Notes: generated by a model not told the origin, from the letters alone. DNA of 64,000 bases from Streptomyces sp. NBC_00344 (GCF_036088315.1 NZ_CP107996.1:6375001-6439000), one strand, 5' to 3'. Counted from the stretch's first letter, positions 36,130 through 45,296 are shown. Translations and numbers: made by a program.

Positions 36130-36141
36130 GGACTAGACCAT
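36130..36141. promoter_or_regulatory. Chitinase/DasR-type box
   Basis: TGGACTAGACCA matches 11 of 12 positions of TGGTCTAGACCA, the core of the DasR site and of the direct repeats known upstream of Streptomyces chitinase genes. It lies 67 bp before the chitinase start. Confidence 0.7.
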
Positions 36142-36318
36142 TGCTCATTCTTGGGGATTGCGGCCCCATCCGCCGGGTCGGACACGGAGCGGACGCAGGT
36201 AGTCGCCCCTCTGTACGGATGCGCCTGGTGTGCTGACGCGTCAGATGAAGTGCGGCGGCGCGCTCCTGCCCGGCGCTGCCCTCCGTTGGGGCCGCGCAAC
36301 CGCCGCTGCGCAGTCCGT

Positions 36319-36348
36319 CGTCCCGCCGGGCTCACGCTCGGCGGGACG
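36319..36348 (-). terminator. Terminator hairpin of the PI-PLC gene
   Basis: CGTCCCGCCG and CGGCGGGACG form a perfect 10-bp stem with a 10-nt loop, 48 bp past the PI-PLC stop. Confidence 0.7.
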
Positions 36349-36395
36349 GAGCGGGGCGGGCCCCCGGGTGGCGGCTTCCCTTCAGAGCCCCGTGC

Positions 36396-37478
36396 TCAGC
36401 CGCGGGGCAGCGTCGTTGACTGCACCCCCTTCAGGGTGGTCCAGTCATTGGAGGCGATGCTGGCGTGTGCGGAGGCCAGTTGGGCCAGACGCGCCCGCGC
36501 GTCGGCCTCGGGCGGGTTCTTGTCGTCGAGCGCCGGTGCGACGTTCTGGGCGTCGGTCATCACCAGCAGGTAGTGATGGCTGTCGTACCAGGAGGTGTCG
36601 ACCGTGCCGTTGAGGTAGGTGGCGGCGTCACCGTCGAAGAAGACGAACCAGGGTCGGACCGTCGTGTCCGCGTACCTCGAACGCGGGTCGCCTGCTTGGG
36701 CGTTGTGGACGGCGGGGAAGATCTGGGCCTGTCCGGTCCTGCCCGCGGTGTGCAGATCGCGCAGATAGCCCGCGTACTCACGGTCGGTCCACAGTGAATC
36801 GAGGGGGTTGCTCTCCTCGACCGTGCCAGGAATGATCTCCAGGATCACCTTCCCCGCGAGCTGTGAGCGGGTCGGCCAGTTTCCTGCGGTGGCCGCCTCG
36901 TCCAGCGAGGCGTACTGGCCCCCGTCCGGCTTCGCCAGCAGATCGGCAGGACGGAAGACGGTGGAGCCGAGGTGTGCGGCGACCGCCTGGTCCAACTGGG
37001 CGGGGCCCATACCCAGGTTGGACTGGAAGCCCGCCTTCATCTCCAGTTTGAGCACGAGCGGCGCGTGCCCCGGGTGGGCCGCCAGCCACACCCGGACATC
37101 GTCCAGGCAGCTCTCGAGATCCTTGTTGGCGCCGCCCGTGTAGAGCTGGCCGGCGGAGGAGGCGTTGACGCAGTTGTTGCTGTTGCCCAGCGGATTGGAG
37201 TGGCTGACCTTCCACTCCTTGGTGATCACGTCGTCCCACACGTCGAGTTCGATCATCGAAGTGCCGGTGTCCAGAGCCTGCGCGAGATAGGAGAAGGCGG
37301 CAGGGTCATAGGTGTTGTGCAGCCCCGAGGAAGTGCCCCGGGACAGCGGGAGCGCGTCAGTGCCGGCCGCCGCGGCGCCGGTGCCGCCGGACGCGCCGAG
37401 CACCAGGCAGGCAGCGGCCGCGCCGAGCAGTGCGGTGCGCAGGGGAAGGGGGATGGTTCTGAACCGTTGACCTGACAC
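36396..37478 (-). CDS. Secreted Ca2+-dependent phosphatidylinositol-specific phospholipase C
   Basis: The protein has about 360 residues with a signal peptide (hydrophobic Ala/Leu core near residues 12-35). It follows the Ca2+-dependent PI-PLC family: GLHNTYD carries the first catalytic His, IELDVWDD the metal-binding acidic residues, and KVSHSNPLGNS the second His. Others of this family cut phosphatidylinositol to inositol phosphate and diacylglycerol. The GTG start at 37478 has AGGAGG 4 nt upstream; an overlapping ATG two bases earlier is out of frame. Confidence 0.9.
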   Translation of the reverse strand: MSGQRFRTIPLPLRTALLGAAAACLVLGASGGTGAAAAGTDALPLSRGTSSGLHNTYDPAAFSYLAQALDTGTSMIELDVWDDVITKEWKVSHSNPLGNSNNCVNASSAGQLYTGGANKDLESCLDDVRVWLAAHPGHAPLVLKLEMKAGFQSNLGMGPAQLDQAVAAHLGSTVFRPADLLAKPDGGQYASLDEAATAGNWPTRSQLAGKVILEIIPGTVEESNPLDSLWTDREYAGYLRDLHTAGRTGQAQIFPAVHNAQAGDPRSRYADTTVRPWFVFFDGDAATYLNGTVDTSWYDSHHYLLVMTDAQNVAPALDDKNPPEADARARLAQLASAHASIASNDWTTLKGVQSTTLPRG

Positions 37479-37602
37479 ATGTCCTCCTGTGGGGGATGGC
37501 TCTCCGTCAGGACCGTGACAGTCGCGGGTGAATCGACGGAGACATGTCAAGCAACACAAACTGGAATCCCTTTGTCACCCCCTTGAACAAGCCGAACCGC
37601 GG

Positions 37603-38094
37603 TTACTCCGCCGGCAGCCGTTCACCGCACCGGCTGCAGAAGGCCGCGCCGGATTCCTGAGCGAGGCGGCCGCAGTTGGGGCAGACCAGGTTCAGCAGGC
37701 ATGCCGCCTCACCGCCCTCGCGCTCCCCGGGGGCCGAAGCGATCGTCAGGCCGGTTCGGCGCCGGTGCACGGTGAGATACACCAGTCCATCGGATCCCGC
37801 GGACAGTGCTCGCCGCGTGCCGTGCGGCAGCCAGGCGATCCCGCCCGGAACGAGCTGCTGCCCGGCGGCGCCGGTCTGCAGCACCCCCTGCCCCGCGAGC
37901 ACACACAGCAGTACATCCAGGTCGGGTTCGACATGCCCTGCCACCTCGGAGTCAGGTGCCAGGCGAATCACGTTGCCGTCCAGTTGGCGGCCCGGTTCGG
38001 CGAGCCGCCACAGCGCCCCGCGCTGTTCGGCGGACGCGTCCCGGATGAGACCTGCCGTATCGGCGATGACTCCTGGGGCGTAGGTCGAGGACAA
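37603..38094 (-). CDS. Cupin protein with C-terminal zinc ribbon
   Basis: The probable product is 163 residues. Residues ~35-110 form a single cupin barrel (RLAPDSEVAGHVEPDLD, VLLCVLAGQGVLQTG, VPGGIAWLPHG). The C-terminus has two CxxC-type pairs, CPNCG and CSRCG, a zinc ribbon. The TTG at 38094 is taken as the start because GGGAG lies 6 nt before it; no ATG fits as well. An open frame extends to 38304 but lacks a clear ribosome site. Function is unknown; such fusions may sense small molecules or metals. Confidence 0.75.
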   Translation of the reverse strand: MSSTYAPGVIADTAGLIRDASAEQRGALWRLAEPGRQLDGNVIRLAPDSEVAGHVEPDLDVLLCVLAGQGVLQTGAAGQQLVPGGIAWLPHGTRRALSAGSDGLVYLTVHRRRTGLTIASAPGEREGGEAACLLNLVCPNCGRLAQESGAAFCSRCGERLPAE

Positions 38095-38272
38095 CGCATG
38101 CTCCCGCTGTGGTCGTTCGGCTGACGCGGAAATGCTACGCCCGACGGCCGTGACGGACCTGATCGTGGCACGACGGCGGCCGGGAGCGCTGTGACCGTAC
38201 GGCCGGTTCAGTGCCGCTCCGGTACCGCCGCGTGATCCTCCCGGCCGGTGCTTGTGGACCTGTGACGCGCGC

Positions 38273-38599
38273 TCAGCCGCCGACGCCCAGCCGCCGGTGC
38301 GCATCCGTCGGTTCGTCCAGCTGATGGGTGGTGTCCTGGTGCAGCAGGCCGATCAGACGGTCGGCCTCGGCCCGGGTCAGATGGAGGAGCAGGGCGTCCT
38401 CGGGGCGTGCGGGTCCGGGCGGGGCGACGACCAGTCGTGCGGTGCTGGCTCCGGCCGAGTCCGTGGTGAAGGAAGGAGGGAAGGCCAGGCGCCAGTTGAT
38501 GAACGCATCCCTGAGCCGGCCATGGGGAGAGCCGAGGTCGCGCGCGACCCAGCCCGTCGTCACCTGAGCGAGATGATCCAGTCTCTGTGAGTGTGTCAC
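38273..38599 (-). CDS. Hypothetical protein, 108 residues
   Basis: I do not recognise this small protein. It has a central DALLLHLTRAEADRLIGLLHQ helix, suggestive of a small alpha/beta domain, and no signal or membrane segment. The GTG start has only a weak ribosome site. It is the next minus-strand gene upstream of the cupin gene, 178 bp away, and may be cotranscribed with it. Confidence 0.6.
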   Translation of the reverse strand: MTHSQRLDHLAQVTTGWVARDLGSPHGRLRDAFINWRLAFPPSFTTDSAGASTARLVVAPPGPARPEDALLLHLTRAEADRLIGLLHQDTTHQLDEPTDAHRRLGVGG

Positions 38600-38737
38600 C
38601 GCTCAATAGTGGCCTCCCGTTTCGCCGTGCGCCCGCCGGCAACGCCCGCAGGGTGAAGGGCATCGGCCGTACGGACGCGGCCGGGCGCCCTGCCCGCCCG
38701 GCCGGGCAGGTCGCGTGGGGGCGGCCGTCGGGTGGGG

Positions 38738-39778
38738 TCAGTTAGGCGCAGCGGTCCCGGCCGGGGCGACCCTCTCGGCCGATGGCACGGGTCCGGGCGG
38801 TGTGCCGTCGCCGAACGGACGGCCGCCCAGCTCCTCGCGGTGGTGCGGGGCCAGCCAGCCCGAGGTATCCGGGCCGAGCGGCACGATTCGCGTCGGGTTG
38901 ATGCCGGAGTGCACCTGGTAGTAGTGCCGCTTGATGTGGTCGAAGTCGACCGTGTCGCCGAACCCCGGTGTCTGGTAGAGGTCCCTGCTGTACGCCCAAA
39001 GAACCGGGTCCTCGGACAGTTTCGACCGGTTGCACTTGAAGTGTCCGTGGTAGACGGCGTCGAACCGCACCAGGGTGGTGAACAGCCGGATGTCCGCTTC
39101 GGTGATGGTGTCGCCCACGAGGTAGCGGCGGTCCTTCAGCCGTTCCGACACCAGATCGAGGCGCCGGAAGACATCTCGGTAGGCGTCCTCGTACTCGCTC
39201 TGCTCCGCGGCGAAGCCCGCCCGGTACACCCCGTTGTTGACGTCGCGGTAGATCCCCTCCATGACCTCGTCGATCTCGCCGCGCAGCGCCTCCGGATACA
39301 GGTCGGGCGCTCCGGGCCGGTGAAACGCCGTCCATTCGGTGGCGAGGTCGAGGGTGATCTGCTGGAAGTCGTTGGTGACCAGCTTTCCGCTGGGCACATC
39401 GACGATCGCGGGAACGCTGACTCCACCGGGGTAGCCCGTTTCCCGGGCGTCGTACGCCTCGCCGAGGAACCTGATGCCGAGCACCGGATCCCTGCCGTCC
39501 GGGTCCAGGGTGAAGCGCCAGCTGCGATCGTCCTGGATGGGGTCGGCGACGGCGAGCGAGAGTGCGTCCTCAAGACCGAGAAGACGCCGGGAGACCAGTG
39601 CGCGGCTGGCCCACGGGCAGGCCCGGCTGGCCACCAGCCGGTAGCGGCCGGCCTCGGCCGGCCAGCCGTGCCTTCCGTCCGCGGTGATGCGGTCCGCGAA
39701 ATGACTCCTGGACCGCTTGAACGGCTTCTGTCCGTACCCTTCGTTGCCGTCCTTGCCGCTGCCGGTGGCCTGGTTCAT
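38738..39778 (-). CDS. Glutathionyl-hydroquinone reductase-like GST (omega/Xi type)
   Basis: This 346-residue protein matches the YqjG/ECM4 family: an N-terminal thioredoxin-like domain with the catalytic CPWASRA motif, then a helical GST domain with NDFQQITLDL, YRAGFAAEQSEYEDAY and TITEADIRLFTTLVRFD, in the usual order. Enzymes of this family reductively remove a thiol from thiol-quinone adducts. Streptomyces makes mycothiol rather than glutathione, so the physiological co-substrate is probably different. No regulator is directly attached. Confidence 0.9.
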   Translation of the reverse strand: MNQATGSGKDGNEGYGQKPFKRSRSHFADRITADGRHGWPAEAGRYRLVASRACPWASRALVSRRLLGLEDALSLAVADPIQDDRSWRFTLDPDGRDPVLGIRFLGEAYDARETGYPGGVSVPAIVDVPSGKLVTNDFQQITLDLATEWTAFHRPGAPDLYPEALRGEIDEVMEGIYRDVNNGVYRAGFAAEQSEYEDAYRDVFRRLDLVSERLKDRRYLVGDTITEADIRLFTTLVRFDAVYHGHFKCNRSKLSEDPVLWAYSRDLYQTPGFGDTVDFDHIKRHYYQVHSGINPTRIVPLGPDTSGWLAPHHREELGGRPFGDGTPPGPVPSAERVAPAGTAAPN

Positions 39779-39921
39779 CGCCTGCGCCTTCCGTTCGCTG
39801 AAGCCCCGCGTGGTGCTGTTACGTCTTCCACGTCTCTCCAGGCTGACACCGATCCGTCCGCAGCCACACTCGGCAGCCGGGCACGACCGCAGTGCCGCGG
39901 CCGGCTCCGGCGCCGGGCGGG

Positions 39922-40554
39922 TCAGCGGCGGGCGAACCCCGCCCCCGGCAGAGCGGGGGCGGCCGGCGAGCGGCGGCCGGAGGCGTGGCGGGTGCGGCTC
40001 TGCAGCGCCGCACGCAGCGGCGGGCCGAGGATTCTGTGCACATCGGCCACGGACAGGCGGGCGGTCGAGGGCAGTGGGTTGAGGTATCGGGTGAAGATGA
40101 GCCCACCGATCACGGTGACGGCCGCGACGGCCCGCTCTGTCGCGTCCTGGCCGCCCAGAAATTCAGCAAGCCGGCCGAGGACCTCGTGTTCGAGGTACTC
40201 CTGGAGCACCGTCATCACGCTGTCGTCCTGGAGCGAGAGCTGCTGGAACTCGGTGTCCTCCCAGAGGTCCGTGACGGCTCGCAGGATGCGGTCGGGCAGT
40301 TCGGAGAGGTCGCCGTCCAGAGCTGTGGTCAGGGCGAACGACTGGGCGCAATGCAGCTGAAGTACCTCTCCGAACAGGCCTTTCTTGGAACCGAAGTGGT
40401 AACTGATGAGCGCTGAGTCGACACCGGCCTCGGCGGCGACCGCCCGCAGTGTGGTGGCGCGGTATCCGTGCCTGAGGAACAGCCCACGGGCAGCCTGCGC
40501 GATGTGCGTCCTGGTGTCGGGCCTGCCACGCGGACGGCCCCGGCTTTTATTCAT
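39922..40554 (-). CDS. TetR-family transcriptional regulator
   Basis: This 210-residue TetR protein has an N-terminal HTH at about residues 12-58 (TTLRAVAAEAGVDSALISYHF) and a ligand domain with a TetR_C-like DSVMTVLQEYLEHEV. It has an Arg-rich C-terminal tail (HASGRRSPAAPALPG). It is divergent from the NmrA-like gene 84 bp away and is inferred to repress it. No clear operator palindrome was seen between them. Confidence 0.9.
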   Translation of the reverse strand: MNKSRGRPRGRPDTRTHIAQAARGLFLRHGYRATTLRAVAAEAGVDSALISYHFGSKKGLFGEVLQLHCAQSFALTTALDGDLSELPDRILRAVTDLWEDTEFQQLSLQDDSVMTVLQEYLEHEVLGRLAEFLGGQDATERAVAAVTVIGGLIFTRYLNPLPSTARLSVADVHRILGPPLRAALQSRTRHASGRRSPAAPALPGAGFARR

Positions 40555-40638
40555 CAGCGTTGAAGGTCTCAGGGCGGTCCGGCAGCGTCAAGGCGTCGGG
40601 CCCCCGGATCCACCGGGGCGGATACAGGGAGAGAACGC

Positions 40639-41349
40639 ATGCGCATCGTCATCTTCGGCGCCACCGGGCCGACCGGCCGCCGGCTCACGGAGCAGGCACT
40701 GGAAGCAGGCCATCGGGTCACCGCGGTGACCCGCCGTCCGGGGATCCTCCTGCAGGCCGAGGGCCTCACGGTGGCCTGCGCGGACGTCAACGACCGCGCG
40801 GCGGTCGAATCCGCTGTCGAGGGCAGCGACGCGGTTCTCTCGGCGCTGGGCGTCCCGCCGGGCCGCAAGCCGGTCACGGTCTACTCGGTGGGCACCGGGA
40901 ACATCATCGAGGCCATGCGGCGGCAGGCGGTGAAGCGGCTGGTGGTGGTCAGCTCCAGCGTCATCGACCCCCACTGGCGTCCCAGCGGGGCCCGCTTCTT
41001 CAACCATGTGCTGGATCCGTACGTGAACAGGGTGATCGCGCGAACCGCGCACGACGACATGCGCCGGATGGAAGCGCTCGTCCGGGCCAGTGGCCTGAAG
41101 TGGACGATCGCCCGTGCGTCCGGCTTGTTCGACCATCCGACGATCACGGACTACCGGGTTTCCGAGAACAGCGGCGACGGTGTCTACACCGCACGTTCCG
41201 ACCTCGCGTCGGGCATGGTGCGGCAGCTCGGTTCCGACCGGTACGTCGGCAAGGCGATGGGGGTGGTCACGACGGAGGCCAAGCCCGGCATCGCCAAGTT
41301 GATCTGGCGCGAGGCGATCACGAAGAAGCAGCTGCAGTCCCAGCGATGA
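40639..41349 (+). CDS. NAD(P)-binding NmrA-like/SDR family protein
   Basis: This 236-residue protein has a Rossmann fold and the atypical-SDR motif IFGATGPTGRRLTEQAL at residues 4-20. An SSSV segment occurs at the position of the catalytic Ser, and the usual YxxxK is not evident. Related proteins act as NADPH-sensing or flavin/quinone reductases (NmrA or BVR-B types). It is divergent from the TetR regulator and has a good ribosome site (AGGGAGAG). Confidence 0.85.
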   Translation: MRIVIFGATGPTGRRLTEQALEAGHRVTAVTRRPGILLQAEGLTVACADVNDRAAVESAVEGSDAVLSALGVPPGRKPVTVYSVGTGNIIEAMRRQAVKRLVVVSSSVIDPHWRPSGARFFNHVLDPYVNRVIARTAHDDMRRMEALVRASGLKWTIARASGLFDHPTITDYRVSENSGDGVYTARSDLASGMVRQLGSDRYVGKAMGVVTTEAKPGIAKLIWREAITKKQLQSQR

Positions 41350-41427
41350 GCGCGATTCCGGCCGCTGCCGTACGAGCATGGCGCAGGATGAGCCCCCCAT
41401 TGCCTGCTGCTGATCGGAGAAGCGGAA

Positions 41428-42437
41428 ATGAGCCGTCGAAACGGTGTGGATGCGGTGGTGGCGGCGCTCGCGGCCGCCGGGGTGGGTGAGGCGCAGACGG
41501 CCCGTCTGCTGCCGCTGACCGGAGGCACCTACAACACGGTCGTCCGCGCCACCCTCCATGACGGTCGCGAGTGGGTGGTGAAGATACCGCCGAAGCCCTC
41601 TGCCGGACTGAGCTACGAGCGGGGCCTGCTGAAGGGCGAGGTCACCTACTGCACGGCTGCGGCCGCGGTGGGGGAGCCGGCCGTACCCGGGGTCGTGCAC
41701 AGCGAACTTCGCGCGAACGCGGTGCCGGGACCCCACGTGATCATGACCGCGCTGCGGGGGAGGCCCTGGCACGAGGCCGAGGCCGGGCTGTCGGACGAGG
41801 AGAGAAGCCGCCTCAGAGCGGAGCTCGGCCGCTTGGCGGGCCGCCTGCACACCGTCACGGGCCCCGGCTACGGCTATCCCGCCGAGCCCCTCCGGCCGCT
41901 GGCGGCGTCCTGGCGGCAGGCGTTCACCGCCATGACGGACGCACTGCTCGCCGATGCGGAGCGCTACGAGGCCCGGCTGCCTCGTCCGGTGGCCGAGATC
42001 CAGCGCATCTTCTCCGCCGCCGCGGATGTACTGGACGATGTCACCCGTCCCGCGCTCGTCCACTTCGACCTCTGGCAGGGGAATCTTCTGCTCGCGGGGG
42101 AGCCGGGGGGCGCACCCTCAGCGGTGTCGTCGACGGTGAGCGCATGTTCTGGGGTGACCCGGTCGCCGACTTCGCCTCCACGGCGCTCTTCGGGAACATC
42201 GAGGAGGACGAGGACTTCGTGGCCGGCTACGCGTCGACCGCCGGTCCGGTGGACTTCGATGCGTCCCTGCGGCAGCGGCTGGCGTTCTACCGGAGCTATC
42301 TCTACCTGATCATGCTCGTGGAGGTCGTTCCCCGGGAATACGCCCCGGAACGCCAGGAATGGACCTGGAGCCATGCGGGGCGGCAGCTTGTCCTCGCCCT
42401 GGAGGAACTCGAGTCGGGCGCAGCCACGGAGCGGTGA
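41428..42437 (+). pseudogene. Frameshifted phosphotransferase (APH family)
   Basis: The frame from 41428 encodes a phosphotransferase N-lobe and the Brenner motif VHFDLWQGNLLL. Just downstream the sense continues in another frame, reading VVDGERMFWGDPVADFAS and a normal C-terminal lobe to 42437. The switch occurs at or near a run of six G (42105-42110). Adding one G would restore a single gene of about 336 residues. It is either a true frameshift mutation, a sequencing error in a homopolymer, or slippage-dependent expression. The first frame alone would stop at 42309 after an unrelated tail. Substrate unknown. Confidence 0.75.
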
Positions 42438-42492
42438 CCGGCGGCAGGGCGAAGGGGACGGCCCACGGACACGGACCGGGCAGCAGCAGCGA

Positions 42493-42520
42493 GCCGGAAG
42501 CCGGAAGCCGGAAGCCGGAA
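42493..42520. repeat. Four tandem copies of GCCGGAA
   Basis: The 7-bp unit GCCGGAA is repeated four times without a mismatch in the leader before the flavin monooxygenase gene. Its function is unknown; such slippage-prone repeats can vary in copy number. Confidence 0.8.
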
Positions 42521-42551
42521 TACATCGAGGAGGTCCGCCGTTACAGAAAAC

Positions 42552-42567
42552 AGTTAAAGATTCAACT
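42552..42567. promoter_or_regulatory. Candidate operator before the CE1758-type gene
   Basis: AGTTAAA and TTCAACT are inverted repeats matching at 6 of 7 positions around a GA centre, in an AT-rich promoter region just before the ribosome site. The style resembles MarR-family sites. Confidence 0.55.
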
Positions 42568-42588
42568 AATATTGAGAGGTGAGTGGCA

Positions 42589-43692
42589 ATGCAGTTCGGG
42601 ATCTTCACCGTCGGTGACGTCACGACCGACCCGACCACGGGGAAGACGCCGTCCGAGCATGAGCGGATCAAGGCGATGGTCGCCATCGCTCTGAAGGCAG
42701 AAGAGGTGGGCCTGGACGTATTCGCGACCGGTGAGCACCACAATCCGCCGTTCGTGCCCTCCTCACCGACCACGATGCTCGGCCATATCGCGGCGCGCAC
42801 CGAGAACATCATCCTCTCCACCTCCACCACTCTCATCACGACGAATGACCCGGTGAAGATCGCCGAGGACTACGCCATGCTGCAGCATCTGGCCGACGGA
42901 CGCGTCGACCTGATGATGGGGCGCGGCAACACAGGGCCGGTCTACCCGTGGTTCGGCCAGGACATCAGGCAGGGCATTCCGCTCGCCGTGGAGAACTACG
43001 CGCTACTGCACGAACTGTGGCGCAACGACGTGGTCGACTGGGAAGGCACGTTCCGCACACCGCTGCAGAGCTTCACCGCGACGCCCCGCCCGCTGGACGG
43101 TGTACCGCCCTTCGTCTGGCACGGCTCGATCCGCAGCCCGGAGATCGCCGAACAGGCCGCCTACTACGGCGACGGCTTCTTCGCGAACAACATCTTCTGG
43201 CCGAAGGACCACTTCAAGCGGCTGATCACTTTCTACCGTGAGCGCTTCGCCTTCTACGGGCACGGAACACCGCAGCAGGCGACGGTCGGGCTCGGCGGCC
43301 AGGTGTTCATGCGGAAGAACTCGCAGGACGCGGTACGGGAGTTCCGGCCGTACTTCGACAACGCGCCGGTGTACGGACACGGGCCGTCGCTGGAGGAGTT
43401 CACCGAGGAGACACCGCTGACCGTGGGCAGTCCGCAGGAGGTCATCGAGAAGACGCTGGCCTTCCGGGACTCCTTCGGCGACTACCAGCGACAGCTCTTC
43501 CTGATGGACCATGCGGGGCTGCCCCTGAAGACGGTGCTCGAACAGCTCGACATCCTCGGCAGCGAGGTCGTCCCGGTGCTGCGCAAGGAGTTCGCGAAGG
43601 GACGCCCCGCGGAGGTCCCGGACGGGCCGACCCACCGGGCGCTCGTCGCGGCCAGGGATGAGGAGAGGAAGCTCAAGGAGGTGACGGCATGA
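42589..43692 (+). CDS. CE1758-family FMN-dependent luciferase-like monooxygenase
   Basis: This 367-residue luciferase-fold protein has the family start MQFGIFTVGDVTTDPTTG and conserved blocks ATGEHHNPPFVPSSP and DGRVDLMMGRGNTGPVYPWF. It would oxidise an unknown substrate with reduced FMN and O2. The ATG at 42589 has GAGAGG at 42574-42579; a GTG at 42583 is less likely. Its stop overlaps the start of the next gene by 4 bp (ATGA), and the partner encodes an FMN reductase, the typical CE1758/CE1759 pair. The pair's substrate has not been established as far as I know. Confidence 0.92.
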   Translation: MQFGIFTVGDVTTDPTTGKTPSEHERIKAMVAIALKAEEVGLDVFATGEHHNPPFVPSSPTTMLGHIAARTENIILSTSTTLITTNDPVKIAEDYAMLQHLADGRVDLMMGRGNTGPVYPWFGQDIRQGIPLAVENYALLHELWRNDVVDWEGTFRTPLQSFTATPRPLDGVPPFVWHGSIRSPEIAEQAAYYGDGFFANNIFWPKDHFKRLITFYRERFAFYGHGTPQQATVGLGGQVFMRKNSQDAVREFRPYFDNAPVYGHGPSLEEFTEETPLTVGSPQEVIEKTLAFRDSFGDYQRQLFLMDHAGLPLKTVLEQLDILGSEVVPVLRKEFAKGRPAEVPDGPTHRALVAARDEERKLKEVTA

Positions 43693-44315
43693 CGACGCTG
43701 AAGCTCGTGGTCGTCTCGGCAGGACTCAGCCGGCCCTCGTCGACCAGGCTGCTGGCCGACCGGCTGGCACGGGCCACCGGGGAGCAGCTCAAGGACGTGG
43801 ACACCGAGGTGCGGGTCATCGAGCTGCGTGACCTGGCGACCGCGATCGCCGACCACATGGTGACCGGGTTCCCCGGCGCCGGCCTGCGCGACGCGCTGGA
43901 CGCGGTGGCAGGGGCGGACGGACTGATCGCGGTCACACCGGTCTTCACCGCCTCCTACAGCGGCCTGTTCAAATCGTTCTTCGATCTGCTCGACAACACC
44001 GCGCTCACCGGAAAACCCGTGCTCGTGGGGGCGACGGGCGGCACCGCCCGCCATTCGCTGGTGCTGGACCACGCGCTGCGTCCGCTGTTCGCCTTTCTCC
44101 GGGCGAGGGTCGTGCCGACGGCCGTCTACGCGGCATCGGAGGACTGGGGTTCGGAAGGCGATGGCCACACCGAACATCTGCCGGGCCGGATCGACCTCGC
44201 CGGCCAGGAGATGGCCGCTGAGATGACCGGCCGCCCGGCAGTCGGACGTACCAGCGACACCTACGACGACATGGTGCCGTTCGCGGAGCAACTGGCCGCC
44301 CTGCGCACCGGCTGA
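43689..44315 (+). CDS. CE1759-family FMN reductase
   Basis: This 208-residue flavodoxin-like NAD(P)H:FMN reductase has a phosphate-binding loop VVVSAGLSRPSSTRLLADRLA at the N-terminus (written here in part) and a second FMN contact TPVFTASYSGLFKSFFDLLD (part). It supplies reduced FMN to the monooxygenase encoded directly upstream, with translational coupling through the 4-bp overlap. It is cytosolic. A short gap then leads to a second luciferase-like gene. Confidence 0.92.
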   Translation: MTTLKLVVVSAGLSRPSSTRLLADRLARATGEQLKDVDTEVRVIELRDLATAIADHMVTGFPGAGLRDALDAVAGADGLIAVTPVFTASYSGLFKSFFDLLDNTALTGKPVLVGATGGTARHSLVLDHALRPLFAFLRARVVPTAVYAASEDWGSEGDGHTEHLPGRIDLAGQEMAAEMTGRPAVGRTSDTYDDMVPFAEQLAALRTG

Positions 44316-44374
44316 CCCGACCCATATGGCGGCCGGCCGGAATAAGCATCGGTCCAACGGCGGTTCAGTGCCGC

Positions 44375-45259
44375 ATGACCTCCGACAAGCAGGCGCGTTT
44401 CGGTGACATCGGTATCTGGAGCGTAGCTCTGCGCCCCACTGGCCCCGATCGTCGCAGGGAAGTTGCAGAGGCCGTGGCCGAGCTCGACGAACTCGGCTAC
44501 GGCACGATCTGGATCGGCGGGAGCCCTTCCGTCGGCCAGGCGAAGGAGATCGTCGAAGCCACCCGGCGCATCACCGTCGCGACCGGCATCCTCAGCATCT
44601 GGCAGCACACGGCCGAGGACGTGGCGGAACAGGTGAGGGAGGTCGAGAAGAACAGTCCGGGCCGCTTCGTGCTGGGGCTCGGCGTCAGTCACGATGTGAT
44701 GACTCCGCAGTACGCCCGCCCCTACTCGGAGATGGTGGCCTATCTCGACGCACTGGATGCTGCCCCCGAACCTGTTCCGGCGTCACGCAGGCTGCTCGCC
44801 GCGCTCGGTCCGAAGATGCTGGAACTGTCGGCCCGCCGCTCCGTCGGCGCCCATCCGTATCTGGTCACGGCCGAGCACACGGCGCAGGCACGCTCAGCAC
44901 TCGGACCTGACGCGCTGCTCGCGCCGGAGCTCAAGGTGGTTCTCGACACGGACCTCGAAAGGGCGCGCACCCTCGCGCGTGGCATGCTCGGCACCTATCT
45001 GCGCCTTCCCAACTACATCGGCAACCTGGAGCGGCTGGGCTTCACCGAGGACGACTTCACCGGCGGCGGAAGCGACCGGCTGCTGGACGTACTGTTCGCG
45101 CTCGGCGACCTGGACACGGTTCGCGCCCGCGTGGCGGAATACCATGCGGCGGGCGCGGACCATGTGGCGTTGCAGGTGCTGTCGGGTGACCGGCACCGTG
45201 ATCTGCCGCGGGCGCAGTGGCGTGACCTGGCATCGGCGTTCTCCCTCGGCCGGCCGTAG
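44375..45259 (+). CDS. LLM-class (probably F420-dependent) oxidoreductase
   Basis: This 294-residue TIM-barrel protein has features of the TIGR03620-like luciferase family: IGIWSVALRPTG near the N-terminus, WIGGSPSVGQAKEIV, TGILSIWQHTAEDVA and RFVLGLGVSHDV. Members are predicted to use the deazaflavin F420 rather than FMN. It lies 59 bp after the FMN reductase in the same orientation and could be read through, but it belongs to a different subfamily. The substrate is unknown. Confidence 0.87.
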   Translation: MTSDKQARFGDIGIWSVALRPTGPDRRREVAEAVAELDELGYGTIWIGGSPSVGQAKEIVEATRRITVATGILSIWQHTAEDVAEQVREVEKNSPGRFVLGLGVSHDVMTPQYARPYSEMVAYLDALDAAPEPVPASRRLLAALGPKMLELSARRSVGAHPYLVTAEHTAQARSALGPDALLAPELKVVLDTDLERARTLARGMLGTYLRLPNYIGNLERLGFTEDDFTGGGSDRLLDVLFALGDLDTVRARVAEYHAAGADHVALQVLSGDRHRDLPRAQWRDLASAFSLGRP

Positions 45260-45296
45260 GGCGCCTCGCCCCCGACGTGGTCACGGCGGGCGCACG

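Larger units (their letters stand above)
36064..36395. other. 332-bp gap upstream of the chitinase gene
   Basis: This gap contains the chitinase promoter with its regulatory box, then the hairpin that terminates the PI-PLC transcript. No open reading frame with convincing coding bias was seen. Confidence 0.5.
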
